NCBI GenBank assembly: GCA_937890355.1
Contig: CALACW010000029.1
Span: 1-8,313, forward strand
Source: CALACW01 sp002431305
GTDB taxonomy: Bacteria; Bacillota; Clostridia; Oscillospirales; Acutalibacteraceae
Reading direction: 5' to 3'
DNA length: 8,313 bases
A model generated the notes under the pieces. The model had not been told where the DNA came from, ran no database searches, and worked only from the letters and a program-made list of their open reading frames with translations. Shown here one piece after another: positions 1-6,387 of the stretch. The stretch's first letter is position 1. Each line of letters begins with the position of its first letter. The position numbers were made by a program, and so were the translations under genes.

Positions 1-1004
1 CGTTTATTACGGGCGAAGAATTAAAAGAAAACGAAACACAGCGGTGTTTTGAAACCTCGTTTACAATTGAACGCGAATCCCTCTATGCGCACTGCGTACG
101 GGCAATTGAACATTCACTGTCATTCGGAGACCATTCTCTCCCGTTGATAAAGGGCGGAGACTGGAACGACTCGTTTAATAATGTCGGAATTAACGGCAGG
201 GGTGAAAGCGTATGGCTTGCGATGTTCTTAATTAAAATTCTTGATGATTTTTCTAAAATTTCAGAATCGCTGAATGATTTAAAAAGGGCGGAAAAGTATA
301 AAAATATCCGTGTTGAACTCATAAAAAGCGTCGAGGAATTTGCATGGGAAGGCGACAGATATCTGCGGGCTTTTTACGATTCGGGTTCCGCGATGGGAAG
401 CAAATCATCCGACGCATGCAAGCTTGACATTCTGCCTCAGGCATTCTCCGTTCTGTCCGAAATGCCTAAGAGCGAAAGACAGCAAACCGCGCTCGGCACG
501 GCGTACAAAGAATTATTCGACAAAAAAAACTCCGTCGTAAAGTTATTCGAAGTTCCGTTTGACAAAACCACTCTGCGCGCCGGTTACGTCAACGATTACC
601 CGCACGGAGTCAGGGAAAACGCGGGACAGTACACGCACGCCGCCGTGTGGCTCGCCGAGGCTTTCTTTAAATCGGGAGACTCAGAACGCGGTTATGAAAT
701 CCTGTCTGCGATAAATCCGGCGAAGAAAAAGACGTCTGTCTATAAAAACGAACCGTTTTACCTGTCAGCCGACGTTTATACAAATGATAAAATGTACGCG
801 CGCGGAGGCTGGAGCTTATACACCGGTTCGGCGGGATGGTTTTATTCCGTCATAGCAGAGGATATGTTCGGATTAAAACCCGTTAACGGCAAAATAACGA
901 AAAAGCCCTGTCTGCCCCGAAAATTCGGAGAAGACAGAGCAAATATAAGTATTGAAATTAAACCGAATTCCTGCGGTAACGCATATAATCCTCGAGAATC
1001 ATAA
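1..1004 (+). CDS. C-terminal part of a GH94 protein, cyclic beta-glucan synthase (NdvB)-like; 5' end outside window
   Basis: The reading frame is open from the left edge (first full codon at 3), giving the last 333 residues of a larger protein. Several GH94 (formerly GT36) motifs are visible in fragment numbering. They are GGDWND near 51-56, in the loop that in this family carries the catalytic acid Asp; GRGESVW near 65-71; GVRENAGQYTHAAVW near 202-216; and ARGGWSLYTGSAGW near 266-279. GH94 enzymes phosphorolyse or cyclise beta-glucosides. GRGESVW and the GQYTHAAVW/GGWSLYTGSAGW blocks most resemble the C-terminal module of cyclic beta-1,2-glucan synthases, but a beta-oligoglucan phosphorylase is also possible because the N-terminal modules are not in view. 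A TTG at 144 can be read as a start but lies inside a conserved motif, so it is not the true start. The protein ends soon after PCLPRKF, where relatives usually carry another beta-rich stretch, so the tail may be short. The last 47 bp overlap the convergent ruvX gene. Confidence 0.88.
   Translation, partial: FITGEELKENETQRCFETSFTIERESLYAHCVRAIEHSLSFGDHSLPLIKGGDWNDSFNNVGINGRGESVWLAMFLIKILDDFSKISESLNDLKRAEKYKNIRVELIKSVEEFAWEGDRYLRAFYDSGSAMGSKSSDACKLDILPQAFSVLSEMPKSERQQTALGTAYKELFDKKNSVVKLFEVPFDKTTLRAGYVNDYPHGVRENAGQYTHAAVWLAEAFFKSGDSERGYEILSAINPAKKKTSVYKNEPFYLSADVYTNDKMYARGGWSLYTGSAGWFYSVIAEDMFGLKPVNGKITKKPCLPRKFGEDRANISIEIKPNSCGNAYNPRES
900..940 (-). terminator. Intrinsic terminator of the SH3b-PBP-ruvX operon
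   Basis: On the minus strand, 17 nt after the ruvX stop codon, the arms at 932-940 and 905-913 form a 9-bp stem with one G-U pair. An inner run of about six pairs follows after one mismatch, closing on a 4-nt loop. The stem is followed at once by five U residues (A-tract 900-904 on the plus strand). Position and shape fit a rho-independent terminator for the minus-strand operon. The same bases encode residues near the C-terminus of the opposing GH94 gene. Confidence 0.75.
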
Positions 1005-1377
1005 CCGCGGACACCGCGTCAATTACGGATTTGCGTTTTTTACCGCGAGTATTCGTAAGATTCAGCGCGTTATGCGCACTGACGGTCGTAAGCCGTTCGT
1101 CATAAAGATGAACGGGTATACCTGTTTTCACTTCAATAAGAGACGCAAACTCTCTGCATGCTTCGGCTCTGAACCCCTCGGAGCCGTCCATGTTTTTCGG
1201 AAGTCCGACGACAATCATTTCGGCTTTGAGATTTACCGCCTCTTTCGCTATATCGTCAGAGAGAGTTTCCCTGTCGGTTTCGGTTATAACCTTTACAGGA
1301 GAGGCAAGCATTTCATTTTTATCGCATACGGCAACGCCGGTGCGGACATCCCCGTAATCAACAGACATTATTATCAT
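958..1377 (-). CDS. ruvX: RuvX/YqgF family: putative pre-16S rRNA nuclease / Holliday junction resolvase-like protein
   Basis: A 139-residue protein of normal length for the family, with an RNase H-like fold expected. Visible motifs are SVDYGDVRTGVA (about 5-16), with the first catalytic Asp; VVGLPKNMDGSEG (about 56-68); YDERLTT (about 91-97); and IDAVSAVMILEDY near 119-131, with the last acidic residues. In bacteria YqgF is implicated in maturation of the 16S rRNA 5' end, and older annotation calls it a Holliday junction resolvase. The start at 1377 is preceded by AGAGG seven nucleotides upstream. ATG codon 4 is a less likely start because it would sit too far from that site. The gene begins 11 nt after the stop of the penicillin-binding protein gene and is the last gene of the operon. 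This neighbourhood is unlike the usual Firmicutes alaS-ruvX context. Its 3' end overlaps the convergent GH94 gene. Confidence 0.93.
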   Translation of the reverse strand: MIIMSVDYGDVRTGVAVCDKNEMLASPVKVITETDRETLSDDIAKEAVNLKAEMIVVGLPKNMDGSEGFRAEACREFASLIEVKTGIPVHLYDERLTTVSAHNALNLTNTRGKKRKSVIDAVSAVMILEDYMRYRRNSV

Positions 1378-1388
1378 CGTCTCGCCTC

Positions 1389-3911
1389 TTAATCGGGATT
1401 GCCATCCTCGGGAGCCGGCGCGGGATCGGGTTCAGGGTCGGGTACTGCGGGGTCGGGCGCAGGGTCGGGAGACGCAGGCTGTGTTGTAGCGGCGGTTGTC
1501 AGATTCGCCGCGGCAGTAGTCTCTCCGACTGCCGCCGTTGTCTCAGGCGTTGTTTCGGCAGAACCGTGACTTCCGCTGCATGTTGCCGGAATGTTGCTCG
1601 TCTTATACCAGCCCCTCGATGTGCTCGAACAGTTGGAACCTGCTATAAGCCCCGTTCTGGTGCAGAATGTCTTCTGTACAACGTCGTCGGGAACTTCAAA
1701 CGACTTATCATCAAGCCCCGCATGAATAGCATTCATAACTCGCTGGAACACTCTTCCGGCGGGTTTTCCCGTTACCTTGCCTGTCATATCCTCTGCAAAC
1801 TGCGAGTAACCGAACCATATTGCCGATACATAGTACGGAGTACCGCCGACAAACCAGTAGTCCTTATTGTCTGACGTAGTACCGGTCTTCGCAAAAGTCT
1901 CATAACCGCTTACGGGATAATTTCTCGCCGTACCGTTATATGAAGTTACAACCGTCTGCAAAAGCTGATTCATAACATAAGCCGTACCGGTGCTCATTAC
2001 CTGTTCGCCCTCGTCATTATGGGACAGGAGAACCTTTGAACCCGTAGAATTCGTAACTCTGTAATAGCAGTAAGGTTTATAATATTTTCCGCCGTTGCCG
2101 AACGCAGCGTATGCGGCAGTCATTTCCAATGACGTAAGACCGTAACTCATTCCGCCTACCGCCATGGACGAATATGTGTTATCCGAATCCTTAGCCGTGG
2201 TAATATGGAACGTGTCTCTGAGCCATGTAAGACATTTCTCCGGCGTGAAATGATTGACTATCTGCGCGGGAATCGTGTTATCCGAAGGCGCGAGAGCCTG
2301 CTGAATATTTTTATAGCTTCCGGGCGAACCGGGGTCACCGCCGTAGTTTACAGGCCAGCGTTTGCCGTTAACCATGATACCGTAATTCTGAACAAGCGGG
2401 TATGACCACGAGTATTCGTCCGAATCAATCGCAAGCGAGTAAACACTCAGCGGTTTTATCGAAGAACCGGGCTGTCTCGGACTGTCAGTCGCAATGTTAA
2501 GACAGCGATTTGCGGTTTTCGGTCCGGCCTGACCGACAATACCGACAACTCTGCCCTCGTAATCCATTACGGTCATACACGACTGAATATCCTCGCCCTT
2601 CGAGCTTTTCGCCTGCGGAAAGTCGCTTCTGTTATAGTAGATATCCTCTATCGTCTTCTGAACCTCGGTATCAACAGCGGAATAAATTTTAAGTCCGCCG
2701 GAATATACCTTTCTCCAAGCCTCACTCGGAGTCCAGCCGTAAGCTGTCTGAAGGTCGGATATAACCGAGTTTATAACGAAATCGACGTAGTAACTCTGAA
2801 TCTCGACCTGTTCGCCGAGTATGGAGGACGCGAGAGTCTCACCGTCGCCGTTTTCATCTTTTTTCGGCTTGTATTCGTCGCTGTCTGTAAAAATCAGCTT
2901 ATAATTGAGCGCGTCGTCATGCTCCTTCTGCGTAATCATGCCGTATTCCAGCATATTGTCAAGACAAACCTTCTGTCTCTCCCTGTTTTTATCGGGATTG
3001 ATCATGGGGTTGTACTGTCTGGGAGCCTGGGTAATCGCAGCAATACATGCGCTCTCGGCAAGATTAAGTTCGCTTACCTCCTTGCCGAAATAATACTCGG
3101 AAGCTGATTCAACACCGTAGCATCCGGCATCAAGATAAATAGTGTTGAGATAAGCCTCAAGTATGGTGTCTTTTGAATAATGTTTTTCAAGGTTAAGAGC
3201 GTACTGTATTTCCCTGAACTTACGAACAAAGGTACGTCCGTTCTCACCGGTAATATTCTTAATAAGCTGTTGGGTAATGGTCGAACCGCCCTGTGAGAAA
3301 TGGTGAACGATAACGACCGACGCGGTTCTTATCCAGTCAACGCCCGAATGGGATTTAAATCTCTTATCCTCAAGCGCGATGTATGCGTTCTGAAGGCTTT
3401 CGGGAATTTTATCGAGCGAAACCCAAATTCTGTTCTCAACGCCGTGAAGTCTCGCCATTTCCACGGGATTATTATTAGAATCCATCGAATAAATAATCGT
3501 GGTCTGACTCTGCTCCGCCTTTTCCTGGTTCAAATCTATTATGATATCGCCGTTTACGGTCTTAATCATATTGACAAGAACGTAACCGCAAACGCTCGTA
3601 AATGTCAGGGCAAAAACAAGAATTATCGAAACTACAACCGTAAGAACACGCTTCGCCTTGGGCGAAAGAGGTTTGCGTTTCCTTTTCTTCTTTTTATTCC
3701 TTTTCTTTTTTTCGCCGGGTTCGGACTTGCCGTCTGTTCTGCCCGCCGGAATTTTCGGCTTTTGAGAGGAATCGTTCAAAATGCCTCTGTCGGCTTTTTC
3801 AAAACCGTCGACAAGCTCGTCTACGTCCGGCTCATCGGAAGAATCGGGCAAATCCACCGCATGATAATCGTTGATATCCTCGCCGTTATCGTCAAACGGA
3901 AAATTATCCAT
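1389..3911 (-). CDS. Bifunctional class A penicillin-binding protein (PBP1a-like glycosyltransferase/transpeptidase)
   Basis: An 840-residue membrane enzyme that polymerises lipid II and cross-links peptidoglycan on the outer face of the membrane. Order: acidic cytoplasmic N-terminus (1-60); Lys/Arg-rich stop-transfer stretch (about 68-88); one membrane segment (about 89-115). The GT51 glycosyltransferase domain has its catalytic Glu181 in EDKRFKSHSG, with GGSTITQQ at 208-215 and LEAYLNTIYLD at 251-261. The penicillin-binding transpeptidase domain has SxxK at Ser483-Lys486, SDN at 543-545 and KTGTT at 675-679. All catalytic motifs are intact. The C-terminal extension has a Cys-containing module (Cys750, Cys761, Cys778) of a type seen in clostridial PBP1a proteins. 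It is followed by Thr/Ala-rich (785-811) and Pro/Asp-rich (812-840) low-complexity segments, probably a wall-spanning tail. AAAGGA lies 8 nt before the ATG and is part of a small palindrome. The gene lies 50 nt downstream of the SH3b gene and 11 nt upstream of ruvX. Confidence 0.96.
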   Translation of the reverse strand: MDNFPFDDNGEDINDYHAVDLPDSSDEPDVDELVDGFEKADRGILNDSSQKPKIPAGRTDGKSEPGEKKKRNKKKKRKRKPLSPKAKRVLTVVVSIILVFALTFTSVCGYVLVNMIKTVNGDIIIDLNQEKAEQSQTTIIYSMDSNNNPVEMARLHGVENRIWVSLDKIPESLQNAYIALEDKRFKSHSGVDWIRTASVVIVHHFSQGGSTITQQLIKNITGENGRTFVRKFREIQYALNLEKHYSKDTILEAYLNTIYLDAGCYGVESASEYYFGKEVSELNLAESACIAAITQAPRQYNPMINPDKNRERQKVCLDNMLEYGMITQKEHDDALNYKLIFTDSDEYKPKKDENGDGETLASSILGEQVEIQSYYVDFVINSVISDLQTAYGWTPSEAWRKVYSGGLKIYSAVDTEVQKTIEDIYYNRSDFPQAKSSKGEDIQSCMTVMDYEGRVVGIVGQAGPKTANRCLNIATDSPRQPGSSIKPLSVYSLAIDSDEYSWSYPLVQNYGIMVNGKRWPVNYGGDPGSPGSYKNIQQALAPSDNTIPAQIVNHFTPEKCLTWLRDTFHITTAKDSDNTYSSMAVGGMSYGLTSLEMTAAYAAFGNGGKYYKPYCYYRVTNSTGSKVLLSHNDEGEQVMSTGTAYVMNQLLQTVVTSYNGTARNYPVSGYETFAKTGTTSDNKDYWFVGGTPYYVSAIWFGYSQFAEDMTGKVTGKPAGRVFQRVMNAIHAGLDDKSFEVPDDVVQKTFCTRTGLIAGSNCSSTSRGWYKTSNIPATCSGSHGSAETTPETTAAVGETTAAANLTTAATTQPASPDPAPDPAVPDPEPDPAPAPEDGNPD
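1392..1478 (-). repeat. Low-complexity Pro/Asp repeat at the 3' end of the PBP gene
   Basis: This DNA encodes residues 812-840 of the penicillin-binding protein, with PDP/APDP/EPDP units in near-tandem order. At the DNA level, short GGGTCGGG-like units recur on the plus strand. Such tracts can change length by slippage. It is coding and in frame, so it is a repeat within a gene rather than a separate element. Confidence 0.6.
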
Positions 3912-3919
3912 TAACTCAG

Positions 3920-3932
3920 TCCTTTCAAAGGA
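3920..3932 (-). promoter_or_regulatory. PBP ribosome binding site inside a perfect 13-nt palindrome
   Basis: On the minus strand TCCTTTGAAAGGA is a perfect inverted repeat around a single central base. Its right arm, AAAGGA, is the Shine-Dalgarno site 8 nt before the PBP start. In mRNA it could form about five pairs with a 3-nt loop and partly hide the site. The stem is short and A/U-rich, so the effect may be small. Confidence 0.4.
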
Positions 3933-3961
3933 TGTGTGTCTTAATACAAAAAGACCGACCG

Positions 3962-4435
3962 TTACTTTATCGGAGTAAGAAATTCCATCGAAACCCAGCC
4001 CGAATAATCGCCGTACTCGACAAATCCCCAGCCGTTATACACAAACTGAACGTTGAGTTCGGTGCTGTTGGGAATGGTCGCTATTATTTTGGTATCGGAT
4101 GAAGTGGATGACGGAATAAGTCTTAAATTAAGCGTATCTGTGTTTTCAAGCGTGACCTTATACTTACCCTGCCCGGGAACCGCAGATGTCTGAGGCTCGC
4201 TCGTAACGGGTTCGGCAACAGCCGAAGACTTGGGTTCAGCCGTGGTGTCCTCGGCTTTTTTATTTTTCCTTGCAGCAGAGCAGGACGAACATGCAATCGC
4301 AAATACGACAACAACGATAAGCACCGCGGCACCGATTGTACAAGCGGCTTTTTTATTGGTCTTAATAAGCTCGATAAAGCCCGCAAGCCGAGCTCTTATA
4401 ACACGCAAGCTTCTGTTTAATGCCTTTTTGTCCAT
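3962..4435 (-). CDS. Membrane-anchored bacterial SH3 (SH3b) domain protein
   Basis: A 157-residue protein. A GTG codon at 4453 would add six residues but lies upstream of the AGGAGG site at 4444-4449. The ATG at 4435, 8 nt after that site, is therefore the start. Residues 1-29 are basic and probably cytoplasmic. Residues 30-49 are a single hydrophobic membrane segment, followed by a CSSC pair (Cys49 and Cys52) and a basic KNKK stop. Residues 60-90 are a Ser/Thr/Pro/Glu-rich linker. Residues 92-157 match a bacterial SH3 domain, with LNLRLIPSS near 102-110, then TIPNSTELNV, GWGFVEY (135-141) and SGWVSMEFL (145-153). Such domains usually bind peptidoglycan or other wall parts. It is the first gene of an operon with a class A penicillin-binding protein, so a role as wall sensor or synthesis partner is a reasonable inference. 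A lipoprotein is unlikely: Cys49 lacks a good lipobox and the N-terminus is long. Confidence 0.82.
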   Translation of the reverse strand: MDKKALNRSLRVIRARLAGFIELIKTNKKAACTIGAAVLIVVVVFAIACSSCSAARKNKKAEDTTAEPKSSAVAEPVTSEPQTSAVPGQGKYKVTLENTDTLNLRLIPSSTSSDTKIIATIPNSTELNVQFVYNGWGFVEYGDYSGWVSMEFLTPIK

Positions 4436-4443
4436 AAATACAT

Positions 4444-4449
4444 CCTCCT
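4444..4449 (-). promoter_or_regulatory. Shine-Dalgarno site that fixes the SH3b gene start
   Basis: AGGAGG on the minus strand, 8 nt before the ATG at 4435. It lies downstream of the alternative GTG at 4453, so that longer start can be excluded. Confidence 0.85.
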
Positions 4450-4471
4450 GCACACCGAATCATCACATCAA

Positions 4472-4500
4472 TTTAAATATAATAGATACTATATTTTAAA
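4472..4500 (-). promoter_or_regulatory. AT-rich dyad around the predicted transcription start of the SH3b operon
   Basis: The arms tttaaatata (4472-4481) and tatattttaaa (4490-4500) are complementary over 10 bp except for one extra T. They flank an 8-nt centre. The dyad spans the expected +1 region, just downstream of the -10 box. It could be an operator or an early hairpin in the leader. Because the stretch is almost entirely A/T, chance is a real alternative. Confidence 0.25.
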
Positions 4501-4502
4501 AG

Positions 4503-4531
4503 ATTATATCAAATTCAAACGCGCAATTCAA
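4503..4531 (-). promoter_or_regulatory. Sigma-A-type promoter of the SH3b-PBP-ruvX operon (extended -10)
   Basis: On the minus strand, TTGAAT (4531-4526) and TATAAT (4508-4503) are separated by exactly 17 nt. The -10 box is preceded by TG and one base, forming an extended -10 element. Transcription would begin near 4496, giving a leader of about 60 nt before the SH3b start. No other equally good promoter was seen between here and ruvX. Confidence 0.75.
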
Positions 4532-4575
4532 CCATATTAACAAAATTGTAATCATTATTTTATTAAAAAGTCCAT

Positions 4576-4609
4576 AAAAAAGGTCTGTAAAAACAGGTTT
4601 TTACAGACC
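4576..4609 (-). terminator. Intrinsic terminator of the exported PHP gene
   Basis: On the minus strand, 14 nt after the stop codon at 4624, a perfect 12-bp stem (4598-4609 with 4582-4593) closes on a 4-nt CCTG loop. It is followed by six U residues (4581-4576). This is a textbook rho-independent terminator. It separates the PHP gene from the next operon. Confidence 0.9.
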
Positions 4610-4623
4610 ACATTGTTTAAGAA

Positions 4624-6159
4624 TTACGCTTTAGCGCCGAATATCTTGTAAATCATATCGAAAACATTTCTGAATGTCGACATAAGTCTTACAACGGTGT
4701 CGCAGAATACGGAAGCGATACTTCCGAGATCCGCAGAGTTAATTTCCTTTGCCTCGGGTGCGCCTTTATACTCGAGAGTAAACGCCTGAGTATAAACAAT
4801 TCCGCCCTTGCCGATAATCTCTGCTCTGACGTAGGAACCGATGTTATCGCAGTCGTCAAGATCGATGGTCTTGCCCGTTGCAACGGTCTTTCCGTCGGAA
4901 ACCCAGCGTACATAGAATCCGTCCGTGTTAATCGTTATACGGTCTTCCTTATCGTCAACCGTAATGCCTCTGATTACTGCGTTGGACTGAGTCTCGTCGA
5001 ACTGGAATATGGTGCTCTGCTTTCCTTTTTCGGAAATTTCGCTTGAAATCGCTTCATAAGCCTTTTTCATCTCAGCGCCGACTGCCGCCGCATTTTTATT
5101 ATTAGACGCGCAGAGAGTCTTTGCATAAGTTACAAGCTCGTCGTAATTGCCTATATATCTGCTCGCGGCAAAAAACTCGCCTTTTGAAAGAGCGGATTTA
5201 AGAGACTCATTAGAGAGTTCAGGCATAAGGGCTATCGTGTATCCGGAATTAACAATACCGAGATTGTGAGCGTCGGACGAACCTATCGCATACACGTTTC
5301 TGCCGTGAGGAACGAGATCGGTAAGAAGAGTGTCCCAAAGTTTGCGGTCAAATCTCGTTCTGTAGTCGCCCTTTGAATTAATGTCGATTCCGAGACAGGT
5401 GCTGTTATTAAAGAGCAGAGTCTCGTATTTATTAATAACGTAATTGTAATGAACGTCGTTTTTGTTATAAGCCTCGGACGAGGTTACCGCGTTTCTTGCC
5501 GACGTGTATTCTCCGGGATGATTTATAACGCTTAATCCGCCGAGTTTCTGAACGTTCGTTATCGGGGTGTAATAATCGCTCGTACCGCCGAGATAGCCGT
5601 TGCCGTAGTCAACAAACCAGCTGTTTACGTGAGCGTTATTAAACGACGTGGGGTTGTTCTCAATGCCGAACGGAACGCGCATCATCTTTTTGCCGTCTTT
5701 TCCGTTTGAATCGGTCTGATAATAAAACTGATCGCCGTTTTTGTCCTCTGTAAGAGTATAAGTATTGCCGTTCTCGGCGTCTCCGCCGTCCTTATTAAGT
5801 CCGACAATGGGGAGATTGCCTTTTCTTAAAGTAAGAGCAACCTTAAGTTCGGGAATGTAATTGGGATTCGTCCAGTCATAATCGGTCGTGCCGTGGTCGG
5901 TGACCGCCATTATGTCATAACCGAGCTCGTAATGTTTCTCAATCATTTCCTTAAGCGTGTTGCCTCCGTCCGTTGCGGTCGTATGGCAGTGAAGCTCCGC
6001 CTTATAGCGGTTAATCGTTTTCCAGTCAATGCCGACATAGGGATTGTTAATCTTATAATCGATATCAACCCTGAACGCAGACGCCGAACCGGCAAAAGGA
6101 ACGGTGAGAATTACTGCGGCAAGAACGAAGCACAGAATCTTTTTAAAACTCTTTTTCAT
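4624..6159 (-). CDS. Exported PHP-domain metallophosphoesterase-like protein
   Basis: A 511-residue protein with a clear signal peptide: KK-rich start, hydrophobic core at about 8-22, and Ala-x-Ala near 26-28. The mature protein should be outside the membrane. PHP-fold metal ligands are present. They are HCH at 57-59 with Asp64, TDHG at 87-90, GIE at 165-167, His177, NHPGE at 213-217, Asp259, and SSDAH at 294-298. The chain between the TDH and GIE motifs is about 35 residues longer than in the neighbouring cytoplasmic PHP protein, and the extra part is rich in Asp, Asn and Gly. Residues about 385-465 look like a beta-rich C-terminal domain. Residues about 473-511 form a predicted amphipathic helical tail with many Phe, Ile, Val and Met. 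Members of this superfamily hydrolyse phosphoesters; the substrate here is unknown. GGAGG lies 10 nt before the ATG. The gene has its own promoter and terminator, so it is probably expressed alone. Confidence 0.87.
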   Translation of the reverse strand: MKKSFKKILCFVLAAVILTVPFAGSASAFRVDIDYKINNPYVGIDWKTINRYKAELHCHTTATDGGNTLKEMIEKHYELGYDIMAVTDHGTTDYDWTNPNYIPELKVALTLRKGNLPIVGLNKDGGDAENGNTYTLTEDKNGDQFYYQTDSNGKDGKKMMRVPFGIENNPTSFNNAHVNSWFVDYGNGYLGGTSDYYTPITNVQKLGGLSVINHPGEYTSARNAVTSSEAYNKNDVHYNYVINKYETLLFNNSTCLGIDINSKGDYRTRFDRKLWDTLLTDLVPHGRNVYAIGSSDAHNLGIVNSGYTIALMPELSNESLKSALSKGEFFAASRYIGNYDELVTYAKTLCASNNKNAAAVGAEMKKAYEAISSEISEKGKQSTIFQFDETQSNAVIRGITVDDKEDRITINTDGFYVRWVSDGKTVATGKTIDLDDCDNIGSYVRAEIIGKGGIVYTQAFTLEYKGAPEAKEINSADLGSIASVFCDTVVRLMSTFRNVFDMIYKIFGAKA

Positions 6160-6194
6160 CCTTATTAAACCTCCGTGTATATAGTCCGATTAAT

Positions 6195-6223
6195 ATTATA
6201 CATAAATATAATTAAAAAGTAAA
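6195..6223 (-). promoter_or_regulatory. Sigma-A-type promoter of the exported PHP gene
   Basis: On the minus strand, TTTACT (6223-6218) lies 17 nt before a perfect TATAAT (6200-6195). The -35 box matches four of six consensus bases. Transcription would begin near 6188, about 30 nt before the ATG at 6159, with GGAGG in between. Confidence 0.65.
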
Positions 6224-6239
6224 CCGATTAATCCCATTT

Positions 6240-6258
6240 CGGCATTTTGCCGTTTTTT
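6240..6258 (+). terminator. Weak terminator-like hairpin on the plus strand in the 6160-6387 gap
   Basis: On the plus strand, CGGCA and TGCCG form a 5-bp stem around TTT, followed by six T residues. No plus-strand gene ends here, and on the minus strand the hairpin lacks a U-tract. It may stop antisense transcription or be chance. Apart from this hairpin, the promoter at 6195-6223 and the repeat at 6336-6350, the 228-bp gap between the two PHP genes shows nothing that can be assigned. Confidence 0.25.
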
Positions 6259-6335
6259 AATTATTAATTTCGTTCAAATTGCCCATATAAATTTTTATTT
6301 CGCTTTAATCCAGACGCTTAAATTCGCCCGTCAAA

Positions 6336-6350
6336 CGCAGTCGGACTGCG
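6336..6350 (-). repeat. GC-rich inverted repeat downstream of the cytoplasmic PHP gene; possible weak terminator
   Basis: The arms CGCAGT and ACTGCG form a perfect 6-bp stem around a 3-nt centre, in an otherwise AT-rich gap. On the minus strand it lies 37 nt after the stop codon at 6388 and is followed only by TTTGACGG, so a U-tract is nearly absent. It may be a weak terminator for the transporter-PHP operon or a copy of a dispersed palindromic repeat. Confidence 0.35.
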
Positions 6351-6387
6351 CAGTTTCAAACGAATCACAGGGATGTCATAAAAATAA

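Noticed and set aside
144..1004. TTG at 144 as the start of a short GH94 protein
   Set aside because: The frame is open to the window edge and conserved GH94 residues (LPLIKGGDWND) run through this codon, so it is internal.
1006..1041. Possible plus-strand terminator for GH94 (CGCGG-ACA-CCGCG, then a T run)
   Set aside because: The hairpin has only 5 bp and the T run begins about 16 nt later, inside ruvX, so it does not have the shape of an intrinsic terminator.
952..1392. Plus-strand open frame covering almost all of ruvX
   Set aside because: It is a mirror of the ruvX coding sequence with no family motifs. RuvX itself is complete and well conserved.
3300..3914. Long open frame on the plus strand opposite the 5' half of the PBP gene
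   Set aside because: It is antisense to an intact, motif-complete PBP. Its translation shows no recognisable domain, and it has no ribosome site or promoter of its own.
3962..4453. GTG start at 4453 for the SH3b protein, and lipoprotein status
   Set aside because: The GTG is upstream of the AGGAGG site that serves the ATG at 4435. The Cys after the membrane segment lacks a proper lipobox and the preceding segment is too long for a lipoprotein signal.
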